Origin: AC-32 sp036265535
GTDB lineage: Bacteria; Actinomycetota; Thermoleophilia; Gaiellales; Gaiellaceae
Assembly: GCA_036265535.1 (NCBI GenBank)
Contig: DATAOV010000001.1
Span: 1-64,000, forward strand
Reading direction: 5' to 3'
Length of the DNA stretch: 64,000 nucleotides
Below are positions 49,442 to 58,451 of this stretch, piece by piece; the stretch's first letter is position 1, and each line of letters opens with the position of its first letter. The position numbers were made by a program, and so were the translations under genes. The notes beneath the pieces are model-generated. The model did no database searches and was not told the origin of the DNA. It saw nothing but the letters and a program-made list of their open reading frames with translations.

Positions 49442-50575
49442 ATGATGGAAGCAGAAACTGTGGTCGCACAGGGAACTCTCAAGGCGGTCTGCTCGCGAGA
49501 CGAGCTCACGAGAGCGCTCGGGATCGTCTCGCGCGGTGTCTCGACGCGGACGACGGTGCAGATCCTGGCGGGCATCCTGATGGAGTCCGAGGGCGGCAAG
49601 CTGAACCTCGCCGCGACCGACATGGAGCTCTCGCTGCGCACCTCGCTCGAGGCGCGGGTGGAGTCGGACGGCTCGGTGGTCGTGCCGGGGAGGCTCCTGC
49701 TCGAACTTGCGCGGCTGTTGCCAGATGCCGAGGTGACCCTCGAGCACAAGCTCGAGGAAGCGGCGGTCGAGATCCGCTGTGGCTCGGCGACCTATCGCCT
49801 CCATACCTACAACGCGGAGGACTTCCCGCGGTTGCCGGAAGCCGAAGCCGCCGAACGTAACGAGATCGAGCGCGAGAGCTTTCTCGAAACGGTGGCCCGT
49901 GTCAGCCGCTCGGCCTCACGGGACGAGTCGCGCCCGGTGCTGACCGGTGTCCTGATGCGCTTCGAACCAGGGAAACTCGTGATGGCTGCGACAGACTCCT
50001 ACCGCCTGTCGGTCAAGGAGACACCTTTGGAAGGGACGGTGCCCGAGCTGGAGGCGATCGTTCCGGCACGAGCGCTCGGGGAGCTGACGCGGATCGCGCA
50101 GACCGGCGACTCGATCGAGCTCGGCGTGCACGAGAACCAGGTCGTCTTCGCCACCGGGGACGCGCTTCTGACCACGCGCCGGATCGACGGGCAGTTCCCG
50201 AACTACAAGCAGCTCGTTCCGGAAACCTTCGACCACGAGATCGCGCTGCCGCGGGACGAGCTTCTGGAGGTGGTTCGCCGAGTCGCGGTGATGGCACAGC
50301 GCAACTCACCGCTTCGACTGCGTTTCGCCGACGGAGAGCTGACCGTCTCGGCTCAGACTCAGGACGTGGGTGAGGCGCGGGAGTCTCTCCCGGTCGCCTT
50401 CAGCGGCGAGCCGCTCGAGATCGGCTTCAACGCGGAGTTCTTGCGTGACGGGATCGAGTCCGTGATCGGAGACCAGGCGCGCCTGAAGTTGATCAGCCCG
50501 CTGCGCCCGGGCCTGATCCAGGGCGAGAGCGACGACTTCCTGTACCTGATCATGCCGATCCGATTGGCGGGGTAG
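49442..50575 (+). CDS. dnaN: DNA polymerase III beta clamp DnaN
   Basis: A 377-residue sliding clamp of three repeated domains; VVPGRLLLELARLLPD, AATDSYRLSVKE and the C-terminal YLIMPIRL are characteristic. The first of two adjacent ATGs follows AAAGGA by about 9 nt. The 155-nt gap behind dnaA holds only box-like sites. After the stop, 96 nt with an extended inverted repeat lead to recF. Confidence 0.97.
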   Translation: MMEAETVVAQGTLKAVCSRDELTRALGIVSRGVSTRTTVQILAGILMESEGGKLNLAATDMELSLRTSLEARVESDGSVVVPGRLLLELARLLPDAEVTLEHKLEEAAVEIRCGSATYRLHTYNAEDFPRLPEAEAAERNEIERESFLETVARVSRSASRDESRPVLTGVLMRFEPGKLVMAATDSYRLSVKETPLEGTVPELEAIVPARALGELTRIAQTGDSIELGVHENQVVFATGDALLTTRRIDGQFPNYKQLVPETFDHEIALPRDELLEVVRRVAVMAQRNSPLRLRFADGELTVSAQTQDVGEARESLPVAFSGEPLEIGFNAEFLRDGIESVIGDQARLKLISPLRPGLIQGESDDFLYLIMPIRLAG

Positions 50576-50618
50576 CTACATGGTAAGAGGCTCCGACCGG
50601 TCACTTCAGACTGGCGCA

Positions 50619-50671
50619 CCGGCCAAGCCGGCACGCCCTGAGAATGGCACCGCAAGCGGTGCCTTGGCCGG
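50619..50671. repeat. nested inverted repeat at the dnaN-recF junction
   Basis: Outer arms CCGGCCAAG (50619-50627) and CTTGGCCGG (50663-50671) enclose a perfect inner hairpin GGCACCGC-AA-GCGGTGCC (50646-50663). The outer arm ends on the base before the proposed recF start codon. No T-tract. Confidence 0.65.
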
Positions 50672-51748
50672 CTGATCGTCGGTCGACTCTCGCTCCGGGA
50701 CTTCCGCTCCTATTCAAAGCTCGATCTGGGTTTGGAGCCGGGCCTCGTCCTCGTGACCGGGCCGAATGGGGCCGGCAAGACCAACCTGCTGGAGTCGCTC
50801 CACGTCGGGACGCAGGGGTTCTCGCCGAGGACGCGGGTCGACGCGCAGCTGGTCCGCTTCGGCCGCGACGCGGCGCGCATCGCGCTGCGCGGTGAGCGGG
50901 CAGGAATTCCGCTCGACCTCGAGGTCATGTTGGAGGTCGGGACGGGGAAGCGGGCGACTCTGAACGGCGCGCGCCTGCGCGCAGCCGAGCAGCTGCGTGG
51001 GGAGGTGACGACACTCGTCTTCACCCCGGACCGCCTCGTGATCGTCAAGGGTGGCCCGGCCGCAAGGCGTGCGTACTTCGACCGGGCACTCGGGCGGCTC
51101 GCTCCGTCTCGCGCGGGGCTCTCGGCCGAGTACGGCGCTGCGGTCGGTCAGCGAAATGCGGCACTCAGGCGAGTTGCCCAGGGCTTCTCGACGCGGGAGG
51201 CACTTGCGCCCTGGAACGACCAGGTCGGTCGGCTGGGCGCCGAGCTCGTGGCCGGCCGACACGAGGCCGTCGGGGCGCTGCAACCGCACTTCGCCGAGCG
51301 CGCGGGCGAGCTTGGTGTGGACGGTGCGGAGCTTCGGTACGACGGCGAGCCGCCGACCGTGGAACAGCTGGAGGCGCGGGTCGACCGCGACCTCGAGCGG
51401 GGCACTACCGGCCTCGGTCCTCATCTGGACGACGTCGGCGTGCTCTCCCGCGATCGCGACCTGCGGGCCTTCGGCTCTCAGGGTGAGCAGCGCCTGGCCG
51501 TGCTGGCGCTGCTGCTCGCCGAGACCGAGCTCTTGGAGGAGCGCCGTGGCACGAGGCCTTTGCTCCTGCTGGACGACGTACTCTCGGAGCTCGATCCGGG
51601 CCGCCGCCGGATCCTCGCGGACCGTCTTCGTGCCGGTGGTCAGGCGCTGGTCACGAGTGCAAGCCGGAACTCGCTTCCCGGCGAGCCGGCGCAGACACTC
51701 GAGGTGGCTCAGTCGTCTGAGGGCACGAGCGCGGTAAGGGCCGCGTGA
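50672..51748 (+). CDS. recF: DNA replication and repair protein RecF
   Basis: An SMC-like ATPase, 358 residues with the start used here. LIVGRLSLRDFRSYSKLDLG precedes Walker A GPNGAGKTN; later GVLSRDRDLRAFGSQGEQR (signature) and LLLLDDVLSELDPGRR (Walker B). The first TTG (50732) would delete the conserved first beta strand and FRSY motif. In frame upstream only CTG (50672-50674) fits before a stop, so CTG is proposed. It overlaps dciA by 4 nt. Confidence 0.88.
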   Translation: MIVGRLSLRDFRSYSKLDLGLEPGLVLVTGPNGAGKTNLLESLHVGTQGFSPRTRVDAQLVRFGRDAARIALRGERAGIPLDLEVMLEVGTGKRATLNGARLRAAEQLRGEVTTLVFTPDRLVIVKGGPAARRAYFDRALGRLAPSRAGLSAEYGAAVGQRNAALRRVAQGFSTREALAPWNDQVGRLGAELVAGRHEAVGALQPHFAERAGELGVDGAELRYDGEPPTVEQLEARVDRDLERGTTGLGPHLDDVGVLSRDRDLRAFGSQGEQRLAVLALLLAETELLEERRGTRPLLLLDDVLSELDPGRRRILADRLRAGGQALVTSASRNSLPGEPAQTLEVAQSSEGTSAVRAA

Positions 51749-52209
51749 TGGACCGGATCGGCGACGCGGTGCGCAGTGAGCTGGGCCGTTTCGGCACTGC
51801 AGGCGAGATGGCCGAGCTCGTGGCCGTGTGGCCGCAGGCGGTCGGCGAGACGGTGGCTCGCAACGCGTGGCCTGCCCGGCTCACGCGGGACCGAACCCTG
51901 CACGTGAACGCCAGCTCGTCCGCCTGGGCGTTCGAGCTGCAGCAGCTGGAGAGCGAGATCGCCGGCCGATTGCAGGAGGTTCTCGACGAGGGCACTCCCA
52001 GGAAGCTGCGATTCGTGCCCGGGCCTCTTCCGGAGGCCGCTCCTGCGGCAGAGGAGCGACGAGCCACGCGGCTTCCGGAAGCAACGCTCGAGCAGGTGCG
52101 CGAGGCCCGCGACTGGGCGGCAGGGATCGAGTCGGAAGATCTCCGCAAATCGGTAGAAAAAGCTGCGCGGGCGAGCCTCGCAAGGGCCGCTGCCGACCGT
52201 GCGGTCTGA
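51745..52209 (+). CDS. dciA: DciA-like protein (DUF721)
   Basis: A 154-residue DUF721 protein. DciA helps load the replicative helicase in bacteria without DnaC or DnaI. The DUF721 core (about 5-95) has VWPQAVGETVARNAWPARL and LHVNASSSAWAFELQQLESE; the rest is charged and low in complexity. GTG or the ATG behind it starts the gene. The recF-dciA-gyrB order is typical of actinobacteria. Confidence 0.88.
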   Translation: MMDRIGDAVRSELGRFGTAGEMAELVAVWPQAVGETVARNAWPARLTRDRTLHVNASSSAWAFELQQLESEIAGRLQEVLDEGTPRKLRFVPGPLPEAAPAAEERRATRLPEATLEQVREARDWAAGIESEDLRKSVEKAARASLARAAADRAV

Positions 52210-52215
52210 TACACT
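52207..52215 (+). promoter_or_regulatory. candidate extended -10 promoter for gyrB
   Basis: TGA followed by TACACT forms an extended -10 (TGnTAnnnT) directly over the dciA stop. A start near 52222 would make a leader consisting almost only of the following hairpin. No -35. Confidence 0.35.
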
Positions 52216-52220
52216 TAGGT

Positions 52221-52254
52221 AAGCCCGGAAATGCTTCACTTGCAGGGCTTTTTT
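52221..52254 (+). terminator. terminator-like hairpin directly before gyrB
   Basis: AAGCCC (52221-52226) pairs with GGGCTT (52245-52250); an inner TGC/GCA extends the stem, and six T residues (52249-52254) follow. The gyrB ATG begins 2 nt later, so the element is both a terminator-like structure and the place where a ribosome must bind. Confidence 0.5.
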
Positions 52255-52255
52255 C

Positions 52256-54640
52256 ATGGCTAAGGCTACATATACCGCTAAGGACATCACCGTTCTCGAG
52301 GGTCTCGAGCCCGTCCGCCTGCGCCCGGGCATGTACATCGGCTCGACGGGCGCGCGAGGGCTCCACCATCTCGTCTACGAAGTGGTCGACAATGCGGTCG
52401 ACGAAGCGCTCGCCGGGCGCGCCGACACGATCGAGGTGACCATTCATCCGGATGACTCCGTGACCGTCACGGACAACGGCTCGGGCATCCCGGTCGACGT
52501 GATGCCGGAGCAGGGCCTGCCGGCCCTGACGGTCGTGCTGACGAAGCTCCATGCCGGCGGAAAGTTCGGCGGCGAGGGCTACAAGGTCTCCGGTGGTCTC
52601 CATGGTGTCGGCGTCTCGGTGGTGAACGCGCTCTCGGAATGGCTGACGGTCGACGTACACCGTGACGGCAAGATCTGGCGCCAGGAATTCGCCCGCGGCG
52701 AGGCCACGACCGACCTGAAGAAGCTCGGGGTCGCAAAGGACACGGGCACGACGATCACGTTCCTTCCCGACGGCGACGTCTTCGAGGAGATCGAGTGGTC
52801 GACCGAGACCCTGGTGCAGCGGCTGCGCGAGACCGCGTTCCTCACGAAGGGACTGCGAATCATCCTCTACGACGAGCGCTCGGGTGACGAAAAGCACGAG
52901 TTCCACTACGAGGGCGGGATCCGCGACTTCGTCTCGTACGTCAACAAGTCGAAAGACCCTGTGCACAAGGGGATCGTTTATTTCGAGGGCGACAACGGCG
53001 AAGGTCAGGTCGAGCTGGCCATGCAGTGGAACAGCTCGTACCAGGAGTCGGTCTTCTCCTTCGCCAACAACATCAACACCACCGAGGGCGGCTCGCACTT
53101 ATCCGGGTTCAAAGGCGCCCTGACTCGCACCCTGAACGACTATGCGCGCGCGAAGGGGCTTCTCAAGGAGAAGGAGGACAACCTCGAGGGCGAGGACGTG
53201 CGCGAGGGCCTCGCTGCGGTGCTGTCGGTGAAGCTGCGCGACCCGCAGTTCGAGGGCCAGACGAAGACGAAGCTCGGGAATCCCTGGGTACGCGGGCTCG
53301 TCGAGCAGACCGTCAACCAGCGGCTGGCCGAATACCTGGAGGAGAACCCAACGGAGGCGCGGCGCATCATCGACAAGGCGATCTCCGCGGCCCGGGCGCG
53401 GCAGGCCGCCCGCAAGGCGCGTGAGCTGACGCGGCGCAAGAGCGCGCTCGAGAGCTCGTCGCTGCCGGGCAAGCTTGCGGACTGCCAGATCACCGATCCG
53501 GCCTCTGCCGAGCTCTTCCTCGTCGAGGGCAACTCGGCGGGCGGCTCCGCCGTCGACGCGCGTGACCGGACCTTCCAGGCGATCCTCCCGCTGCGCGGCA
53601 AGGTGATCAACTCCGAGAAGAACCGAATCAACAAGGTGCTTTCCAACACCGAGATCCAGTCGATGATCACGGCGATCGGCACTGGCATCGGCGACGAGTT
53701 CGACATCGACAAGCTGCGCTACCACCGCGTGATCGTCATGACCGACGCAGACGTGGACGGCTCGCACATTCGCACGCTGATCCTCACGTTCCTCTACCGC
53801 CAGATGCCGGAGCTCGTCGATCAGGGGCACGTCTACATCGCCGTTCCTCCGCTCTATGCCGTGAAGATCGGCGGCCGCGAGCAGTACGTCGAGAAGGAGT
53901 CCCACTTCGAGGAGCTCCTCGTCCGTGAGCGCGTCAAGGACATCGACGTGACCGATCGCGAAGGCATGACGCAGAAACTGACCGAGGCGCGCTACGCGCG
54001 CTTCAGCCGGGCGCTGCACGAGTTCGAGGGTTGGGCCTCGCGCCTGCGCGCCGACTTCGGCAACGGCCCCGCGGGATTCGTCACGGCGCATCGGCTCGTC
54101 GAAACCGAGGCCGCCGCGACCGGCGAGGTCGAGGGCGCCCTCTCGAACCTCGAGCCGAACGGCTACGAGGTGGCGGTCGTCGAGACGACGGACGAGGGCG
54201 CGCGGATCAAGGTCACCGAGCGCGAGACGAGCGCAGCGACCCACATCGTCGTGCCGGCGGAGCTGCTGGCATCGCCCGTCTACGCCAATCTGCGCAAGAC
54301 CTACGCGCGCCTCGTCGAGATCGTGGGGCCGCCGCCCTTCCGGCTCGAGCTGGGGAGCAAGAAGGCCGTGGCCGAGGGGTTCGAGGAGCTGCGCGAGGAG
54401 GCGCTCGGACTGGCCAAGGAAGGTCTCAAGCCGCGCCGCTTCAAGGGCCTCGGCGAGATGGATCCCGAGGAGCTCGCCCAGACCACGATGGATCCGAGCC
54501 GCCGGATGCTGATCCGCGTTGAGGTGGAGGACGCCGCAGCCGCCGACCGGGTCTTCTCGATTCTGATGGGCGATCAGGTCGAGCCCCGTCGGGAGTTCAT
54601 CGAGCAGAACGCAAAGGACGTCAGATTCCTTGACGTGTAG
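52256..54640 (+). CDS. gyrB: DNA gyrase subunit B
   Basis: A 794-residue gyrase ATPase subunit. GHKL ATPase (LRPGMYIGSTGARGLHHLVY, NAVDEALAG, GGLHGVGVSVVNALS), TOPRIM with EGNSAGGSA (about 423) and DADVDGSHI (about 497), and C-terminal RFKGLGEMDPEEL. Between KIGGREQYV (about 537) and the GLGEM block lie about 190 extra residues, similar in place and size to the insertion in E. coli GyrB and absent from typical Gram-positive GyrB. ATG start lacks a clear ribosome site because of the hairpin. Confidence 0.96.
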   Translation: MAKATYTAKDITVLEGLEPVRLRPGMYIGSTGARGLHHLVYEVVDNAVDEALAGRADTIEVTIHPDDSVTVTDNGSGIPVDVMPEQGLPALTVVLTKLHAGGKFGGEGYKVSGGLHGVGVSVVNALSEWLTVDVHRDGKIWRQEFARGEATTDLKKLGVAKDTGTTITFLPDGDVFEEIEWSTETLVQRLRETAFLTKGLRIILYDERSGDEKHEFHYEGGIRDFVSYVNKSKDPVHKGIVYFEGDNGEGQVELAMQWNSSYQESVFSFANNINTTEGGSHLSGFKGALTRTLNDYARAKGLLKEKEDNLEGEDVREGLAAVLSVKLRDPQFEGQTKTKLGNPWVRGLVEQTVNQRLAEYLEENPTEARRIIDKAISAARARQAARKARELTRRKSALESSSLPGKLADCQITDPASAELFLVEGNSAGGSAVDARDRTFQAILPLRGKVINSEKNRINKVLSNTEIQSMITAIGTGIGDEFDIDKLRYHRVIVMTDADVDGSHIRTLILTFLYRQMPELVDQGHVYIAVPPLYAVKIGGREQYVEKESHFEELLVRERVKDIDVTDREGMTQKLTEARYARFSRALHEFEGWASRLRADFGNGPAGFVTAHRLVETEAAATGEVEGALSNLEPNGYEVAVVETTDEGARIKVTERETSAATHIVVPAELLASPVYANLRKTYARLVEIVGPPPFRLELGSKKAVAEGFEELREEALGLAKEGLKPRRFKGLGEMDPEELAQTTMDPSRRMLIRVEVEDAAAADRVFSILMGDQVEPRREFIEQNAKDVRFLDV

Positions 54641-54652
54641 GACGGGCGACTA

Positions 54653-57190
54653 GTGGCGACCGTAGAACCGCTGGGCCCGGGTCGGATCGAGTCCCGCGAG
54701 CTCGAGCAGGAGATGCGCTCGAGCTTCCTCGACTACGCGATGAGCGTGATTGTCTCGCGTGCGCTTCCGGACGTCCGCGACGGCCTCAAGCCGGTGCACC
54801 GCCGCGTGCTCTACGCCATGTTCGAGGCCGGCCTGCAGCCGACGCGCTCGCGAGTAAAGTCAGCCAGCATCGTCGGTGACGTGATGGGTCACTACCACCC
54901 GCACGGCGACCAGTCGATCTACGACACGCTCGTCCGGCTCGCGCAGCCGTTCTCCATGCGCTATCCGCTCGTCGACGGTCAAGGGAACTTCGGCAACATC
55001 GACGGCTACCCCGCCGCTGCCATGCGCTACACCGAGGCTCGGCTCGCGCGTCTGGCCACCGAGATGCTCCGCGACATCGACGCGGACACCGTCGATTTCC
55101 AGGCCAACTACGACGAGACGCGGCGCGAGCCCTCGGTGCTGCCCTCGCGCCTGCCGAACCTGCTTCTGAACGGCTCGTCGGGGATTGCAGTCGGTATGGC
55201 GACCAACATTCCGCCGCACAACCTCGGCGAGGTGGTGGACGCGCTCGTGGCGCTGATCGACGAGCCGACGATCGACGTCGACCGGCTGACGAAGCACATC
55301 AAAGGCCCGGATTTCCCCACCGGCGGGATCATCCTCGGCCGCGAGGGCATCCGCGAGGCCTACCGCTCGGGCCGGGGGCGCGTCGTCCAGCGCGCGCGAA
55401 CCCACATCGAGGAGCTACGCGGCGGCCGCACCGCGATCATCGTCAGCGAGCTTCCCTACGGCGTGAAGAAGGGCGGCGACGAGGGCGTGATCAAGAAGAT
55501 CGCCGATCTCGTCAACGACAAGGTCATTCCCGAGGTCCACGACGTCAAGGACCTCTCGGATAAGTCGGGCATGCGCATCCAGATCGAGCTGAAGCGCGAC
55601 GCCGTGCCGCAGGTGATCCAGAACAAGCTCTTCAAGCACACGTCGCTCCAGACGACGTTCGGCTACAACGGCGTGGCGCTGGTGGACGGCGTGCCGCGGA
55701 CGCTCCCTCTGCGCGACATGCTCCAGCACTACCTCGACTTCCAGCGCGAGGTCATCACCCGCCGCTCGAAGTTCGAGCTGCGCAAGGCCGAAGCCCGGGC
55801 GCATGTTCTGCAGGGCTACCTGATCGCACTCGACAACCTCGACGCGGTGATCGCGCTGATCCGCGCCTCAGCCGACCCGGACGCCGCGCGTGCCGGTCTG
55901 ATCGAGACCTTCGAGCTCTCGGAGATCCAGGCGCAGGCGATTCTCGACCTCCGCCTCCAGCGGCTGACGGGGCTCGAGCGCAAGCGAATCGAGAACGAGT
56001 TTGCGGACCTGCAGGAGCAGATCGCCGAGCTGCGTGCCATCCTCGGCGACGAATCGCGCATCGACGGTCTGATCCGTGAGGAGCTGCTCGAGATCAAGCA
56101 GGTCTACGGCAAGGGCGACGACCGCCGCACCGAGATCGTGGCTGCCGAGGGCGAGCTCGACCTGGAGGACCTGATCGCCGAGGAGGACATGGTGATCGCG
56201 ATCACGCGGTCGGGCTACGTGAAGCGGCTGCCGGTCACGACCTACCGCGAGCAGCGACGAGGCGGGATCGGCGTGATGGGCATGGATCTGAAGGACGAGG
56301 ACTACATCGAGCACCTCTTCGTCGCCTCGACCCACGACTACCTGCTCTTCTTCACCTCTGTCGGAAAGGTCTATCGGCTGAAGGTGCACGAGCTGCCGCT
56401 CGGGACGCGCCAGTCGAAGGGCCGCGCGATCGTGAACCTGCTCCCGTTCGCCCAGGCCGAGCAGGTGCGCGCGGTGATCGCTACGCGTGACTTCAAGGAG
56501 GCCGAATACCTCGTGCTCGCGACCCAGAAGGGGATCGTCAAGAAGACGCGCTTCGAGGAGTACAACACGCCCCTGAAGGCCGACGGGATCATCGCGATCA
56601 AGCTGCGTGACGACGATTCGCTCGTGGACGTGCTCCACTCGACCGGCGAGGACGACATCATCCTGGTCTCCCGCAAGGGTCAGGCTATCCGCTTCAACGA
56701 AAGCCAAGTCCGCTCGATGGGCCGCGCCACCTCCGGGGTGAAGGGCATGGGGCTGCGCAAGGGCGACGAGGTCATCTCGGCCGGGATCGCCGACGACGAG
56801 CTCGACATGCTGGTCGTCACCGATCAGGGCTACGGCAAGCGGACGCGGATCAAGGACTACCCGGTCAAGGGGCGCGGCGGCCTCGGGGTGAAGACGGTGC
56901 AGCTGACCAAGGCCCGCGGCCAGCTCGCCGGCGCGATGCCGGTCCGCGACGGCTACCAGGTGATGCTGATCTCGAACGGTGGCACTGTCATCCGCATGCC
57001 GGTCGAGGAGATCAAGCGGCTCGGCCGCTCGACCCAGGGAGTGATCGTGATGCGGCTCCGCGGGAACGAGCAGGTCTCGAGCATCGCTCTCGTGGCCGAG
57101 TCGGATGATGCGGCTGCCTTGGATGTGCCTGAGGGCAGCGCGACGCCCAAGCCCGAGCCTCCGACTGCAGAAAACGGCAACTTGCAGTAG
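54653..57190 (+). CDS. gyrA: DNA gyrase subunit A
   Basis: An 845-residue DNA-cleaving subunit. Catalytic Tyr126 in AAMRYTEARL, the quinolone-determining region YHPHGDQSIYDTLVR (Gln87 at the position of E. coli Ser83, Asp91 at that of Asp87), and six C-terminal beta-pinwheel blades including the GyrA box QRRGGIGVMGM near 533. The GyrA box separates it from ParC. GTG start 12 nt after gyrB. Confidence 0.97.
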   Translation: MATVEPLGPGRIESRELEQEMRSSFLDYAMSVIVSRALPDVRDGLKPVHRRVLYAMFEAGLQPTRSRVKSASIVGDVMGHYHPHGDQSIYDTLVRLAQPFSMRYPLVDGQGNFGNIDGYPAAAMRYTEARLARLATEMLRDIDADTVDFQANYDETRREPSVLPSRLPNLLLNGSSGIAVGMATNIPPHNLGEVVDALVALIDEPTIDVDRLTKHIKGPDFPTGGIILGREGIREAYRSGRGRVVQRARTHIEELRGGRTAIIVSELPYGVKKGGDEGVIKKIADLVNDKVIPEVHDVKDLSDKSGMRIQIELKRDAVPQVIQNKLFKHTSLQTTFGYNGVALVDGVPRTLPLRDMLQHYLDFQREVITRRSKFELRKAEARAHVLQGYLIALDNLDAVIALIRASADPDAARAGLIETFELSEIQAQAILDLRLQRLTGLERKRIENEFADLQEQIAELRAILGDESRIDGLIREELLEIKQVYGKGDDRRTEIVAAEGELDLEDLIAEEDMVIAITRSGYVKRLPVTTYREQRRGGIGVMGMDLKDEDYIEHLFVASTHDYLLFFTSVGKVYRLKVHELPLGTRQSKGRAIVNLLPFAQAEQVRAVIATRDFKEAEYLVLATQKGIVKKTRFEEYNTPLKADGIIAIKLRDDDSLVDVLHSTGEDDIILVSRKGQAIRFNESQVRSMGRATSGVKGMGLRKGDEVISAGIADDELDMLVVTDQGYGKRTRIKDYPVKGRGGLGVKTVQLTKARGQLAGAMPVRDGYQVMLISNGGTVIRMPVEEIKRLGRSTQGVIVMRLRGNEQVSSIALVAESDDAAALDVPEGSATPKPEPPTAENGNLQ

Positions 57191-57270
57191 GTTCCGCTGC
57201 CGCCCTTCTCAAACGCGAAGCAGGTTGTTATAAGTTTCGAGGGACAAGCTTTCGCAGGCGGAGGCAGAGA

Positions 57271-57573
57271 ATGGCATACGACAAGGCAGCTGAGTTCCTC
57301 GAGCCGATCGATATCGCGGAGCACCTCGACAAGATCGAGCTCTACCTGGGCCAGGTCTGCCAGATCGCCGGCATCTCCAAGATGCAGCTCGACTACTGGA
57401 CGAACAAGGCGCAGATCCCGACCAAGGGCAAGAAGCAGCGGATCTACGACATCGATGCGCTCGAGACGGTGATGCTGATCAAGCAGGCGAAGGACAAGGG
57501 GCTGAACCTCGGCGCGGCGATCGAGGCCGCGCGCCGTTTTCGAGAGACGAACCGAGTAGCGGCGGTCGACTAG
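57271..57573 (+). CDS. small MerR-like helix-turn-helix protein
   Basis: A 100-residue protein with a MerR-type HTH: YLGQVCQIAGISKMQLDYWT and KQRIYDIDALETVMLIKQAK, then a short helix. No effector domain or cysteine pair, so it senses nothing obvious and may act as a simple repressor or nucleoid-associated factor. ATG start with a GGCGGAGGCAG ribosome site. 80 nt behind gyrA; stop shares CTAG with galT. Confidence 0.8.
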   Translation: MAYDKAAEFLEPIDIAEHLDKIELYLGQVCQIAGISKMQLDYWTNKAQIPTKGKKQRIYDIDALETVMLIKQAKDKGLNLGAAIEAARRFRETNRVAAVD

Positions 57574-58451
57574 CCGCGCAGAGCCCGCGCCGCCTCTTCC
57601 GGCGCGAGCGTGTTCAGGTAGAGGCCGGCGCCCAGCTCGACGGCCGCGAAGACGGTCAGGCGTGGCAGCACCTCGAGGTGCCAATGCCCGGCCTCGTGCA
57701 GCCAGAGGTTCGCCGGCCGTGGCCTGTCGAGCGCATGGAGCCGTCGCAGGGCCTCGGCAGCGAGCGCGAGGCCGGCACCCAGGCGGTCGCTGGCGAAGCC
57801 GTCTCGCTCGTGCTCGAGCGGTGCGACGAGGCACTCGTACGGTGAACGGCTCGCGAACGGGCACAACAGGGCAAGCCCGCCTCGCTCCTCGACTACCCGC
57901 GTGCCCTCATCCCGCTCGCGGCGCAGATACCGGCAGACACGGCAATCGCTCTCGGCCCGCTCGGTGGCTGCGACGGGCGGCTCGTCTCGGAGCCACACGA
58001 GTTGCGAGTGGGTGTGCTGAAGGCTTGCGCCCGCCGCCCGCCCCTCGTTGATGCCGGCGAAGACGTGCGGGTAGCCGGACTCCCGCGCGGCCTCGGACCG
58101 CAGGCGCCAGGCCTCGGCCACGAGCTCCAGCCGGTCGTCGTCGAGCTCGGCGATCGAGCGCCGGTGCTCGGGCGAATGGATGACCACCTCCTGGTGGTCG
58201 AACGCCGGGTACTTGTTGGGGACGACGCGTACCGTCCAGCCCGGCGTGTCCGGTTGCCGCGCCTCCGGCGGCAGGGCGAGCACCTCGGGCGGAGTGCGAT
58301 CCTCCCTGCCCTCGCAGAAGGGGCAGGCTTCGAGCTCCTCCGGGGTCGTCGGCTCGAGTACCGGAGCGCCGGCGCCCGGGCGCCCGGACCGGCCCGGCGC
58401 GATCGCGACGCGGCGCCCGGAGAGCGGGTCGACCCGTAGGTCGATGCTCAG
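57570..58451 (-). CDS. galT: galactose-1-phosphate uridylyltransferase
   Basis: A HIT-superfamily nucleotidyltransferase, 293 residues from the start used here. It exchanges UMP between UDP-glucose and galactose 1-phosphate. Zinc-binding CPFC near residue 50, VRVVPNKYPAF, VFAGINEGRAAGASLQHTHS with the catalytic H-x-H, and the zinc-type CRVC. The first GTG (58283) would drop the CPFC motif; in frame above it only CTG 58449-58451 is available, overlapping the slipin stop as CTGA. No galK or galE in the window; a broader UDP-sugar role is possible. Confidence 0.85.
   Translation of the reverse strand: MSIDLRVDPLSGRRVAIAPGRSGRPGAGAPVLEPTTPEELEACPFCEGREDRTPPEVLALPPEARQPDTPGWTVRVVPNKYPAFDHQEVVIHSPEHRRSIAELDDDRLELVAEAWRLRSEAARESGYPHVFAGINEGRAAGASLQHTHSQLVWLRDEPPVAATERAESDCRVCRYLRRERDEGTRVVEERGGLALLCPFASRSPYECLVAPLEHERDGFASDRLGAGLALAAEALRRLHALDRPRPANLWLHEAGHWHLEVLPRLTVFAAVELGAGLYLNTLAPEEAARALRG

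Noticed and set aside
43197..52255. parS sites expected near the origin
   Set aside because: I did not find a 16-nt parS-like palindrome by eye in this part; a computed search is needed before claiming presence or absence.
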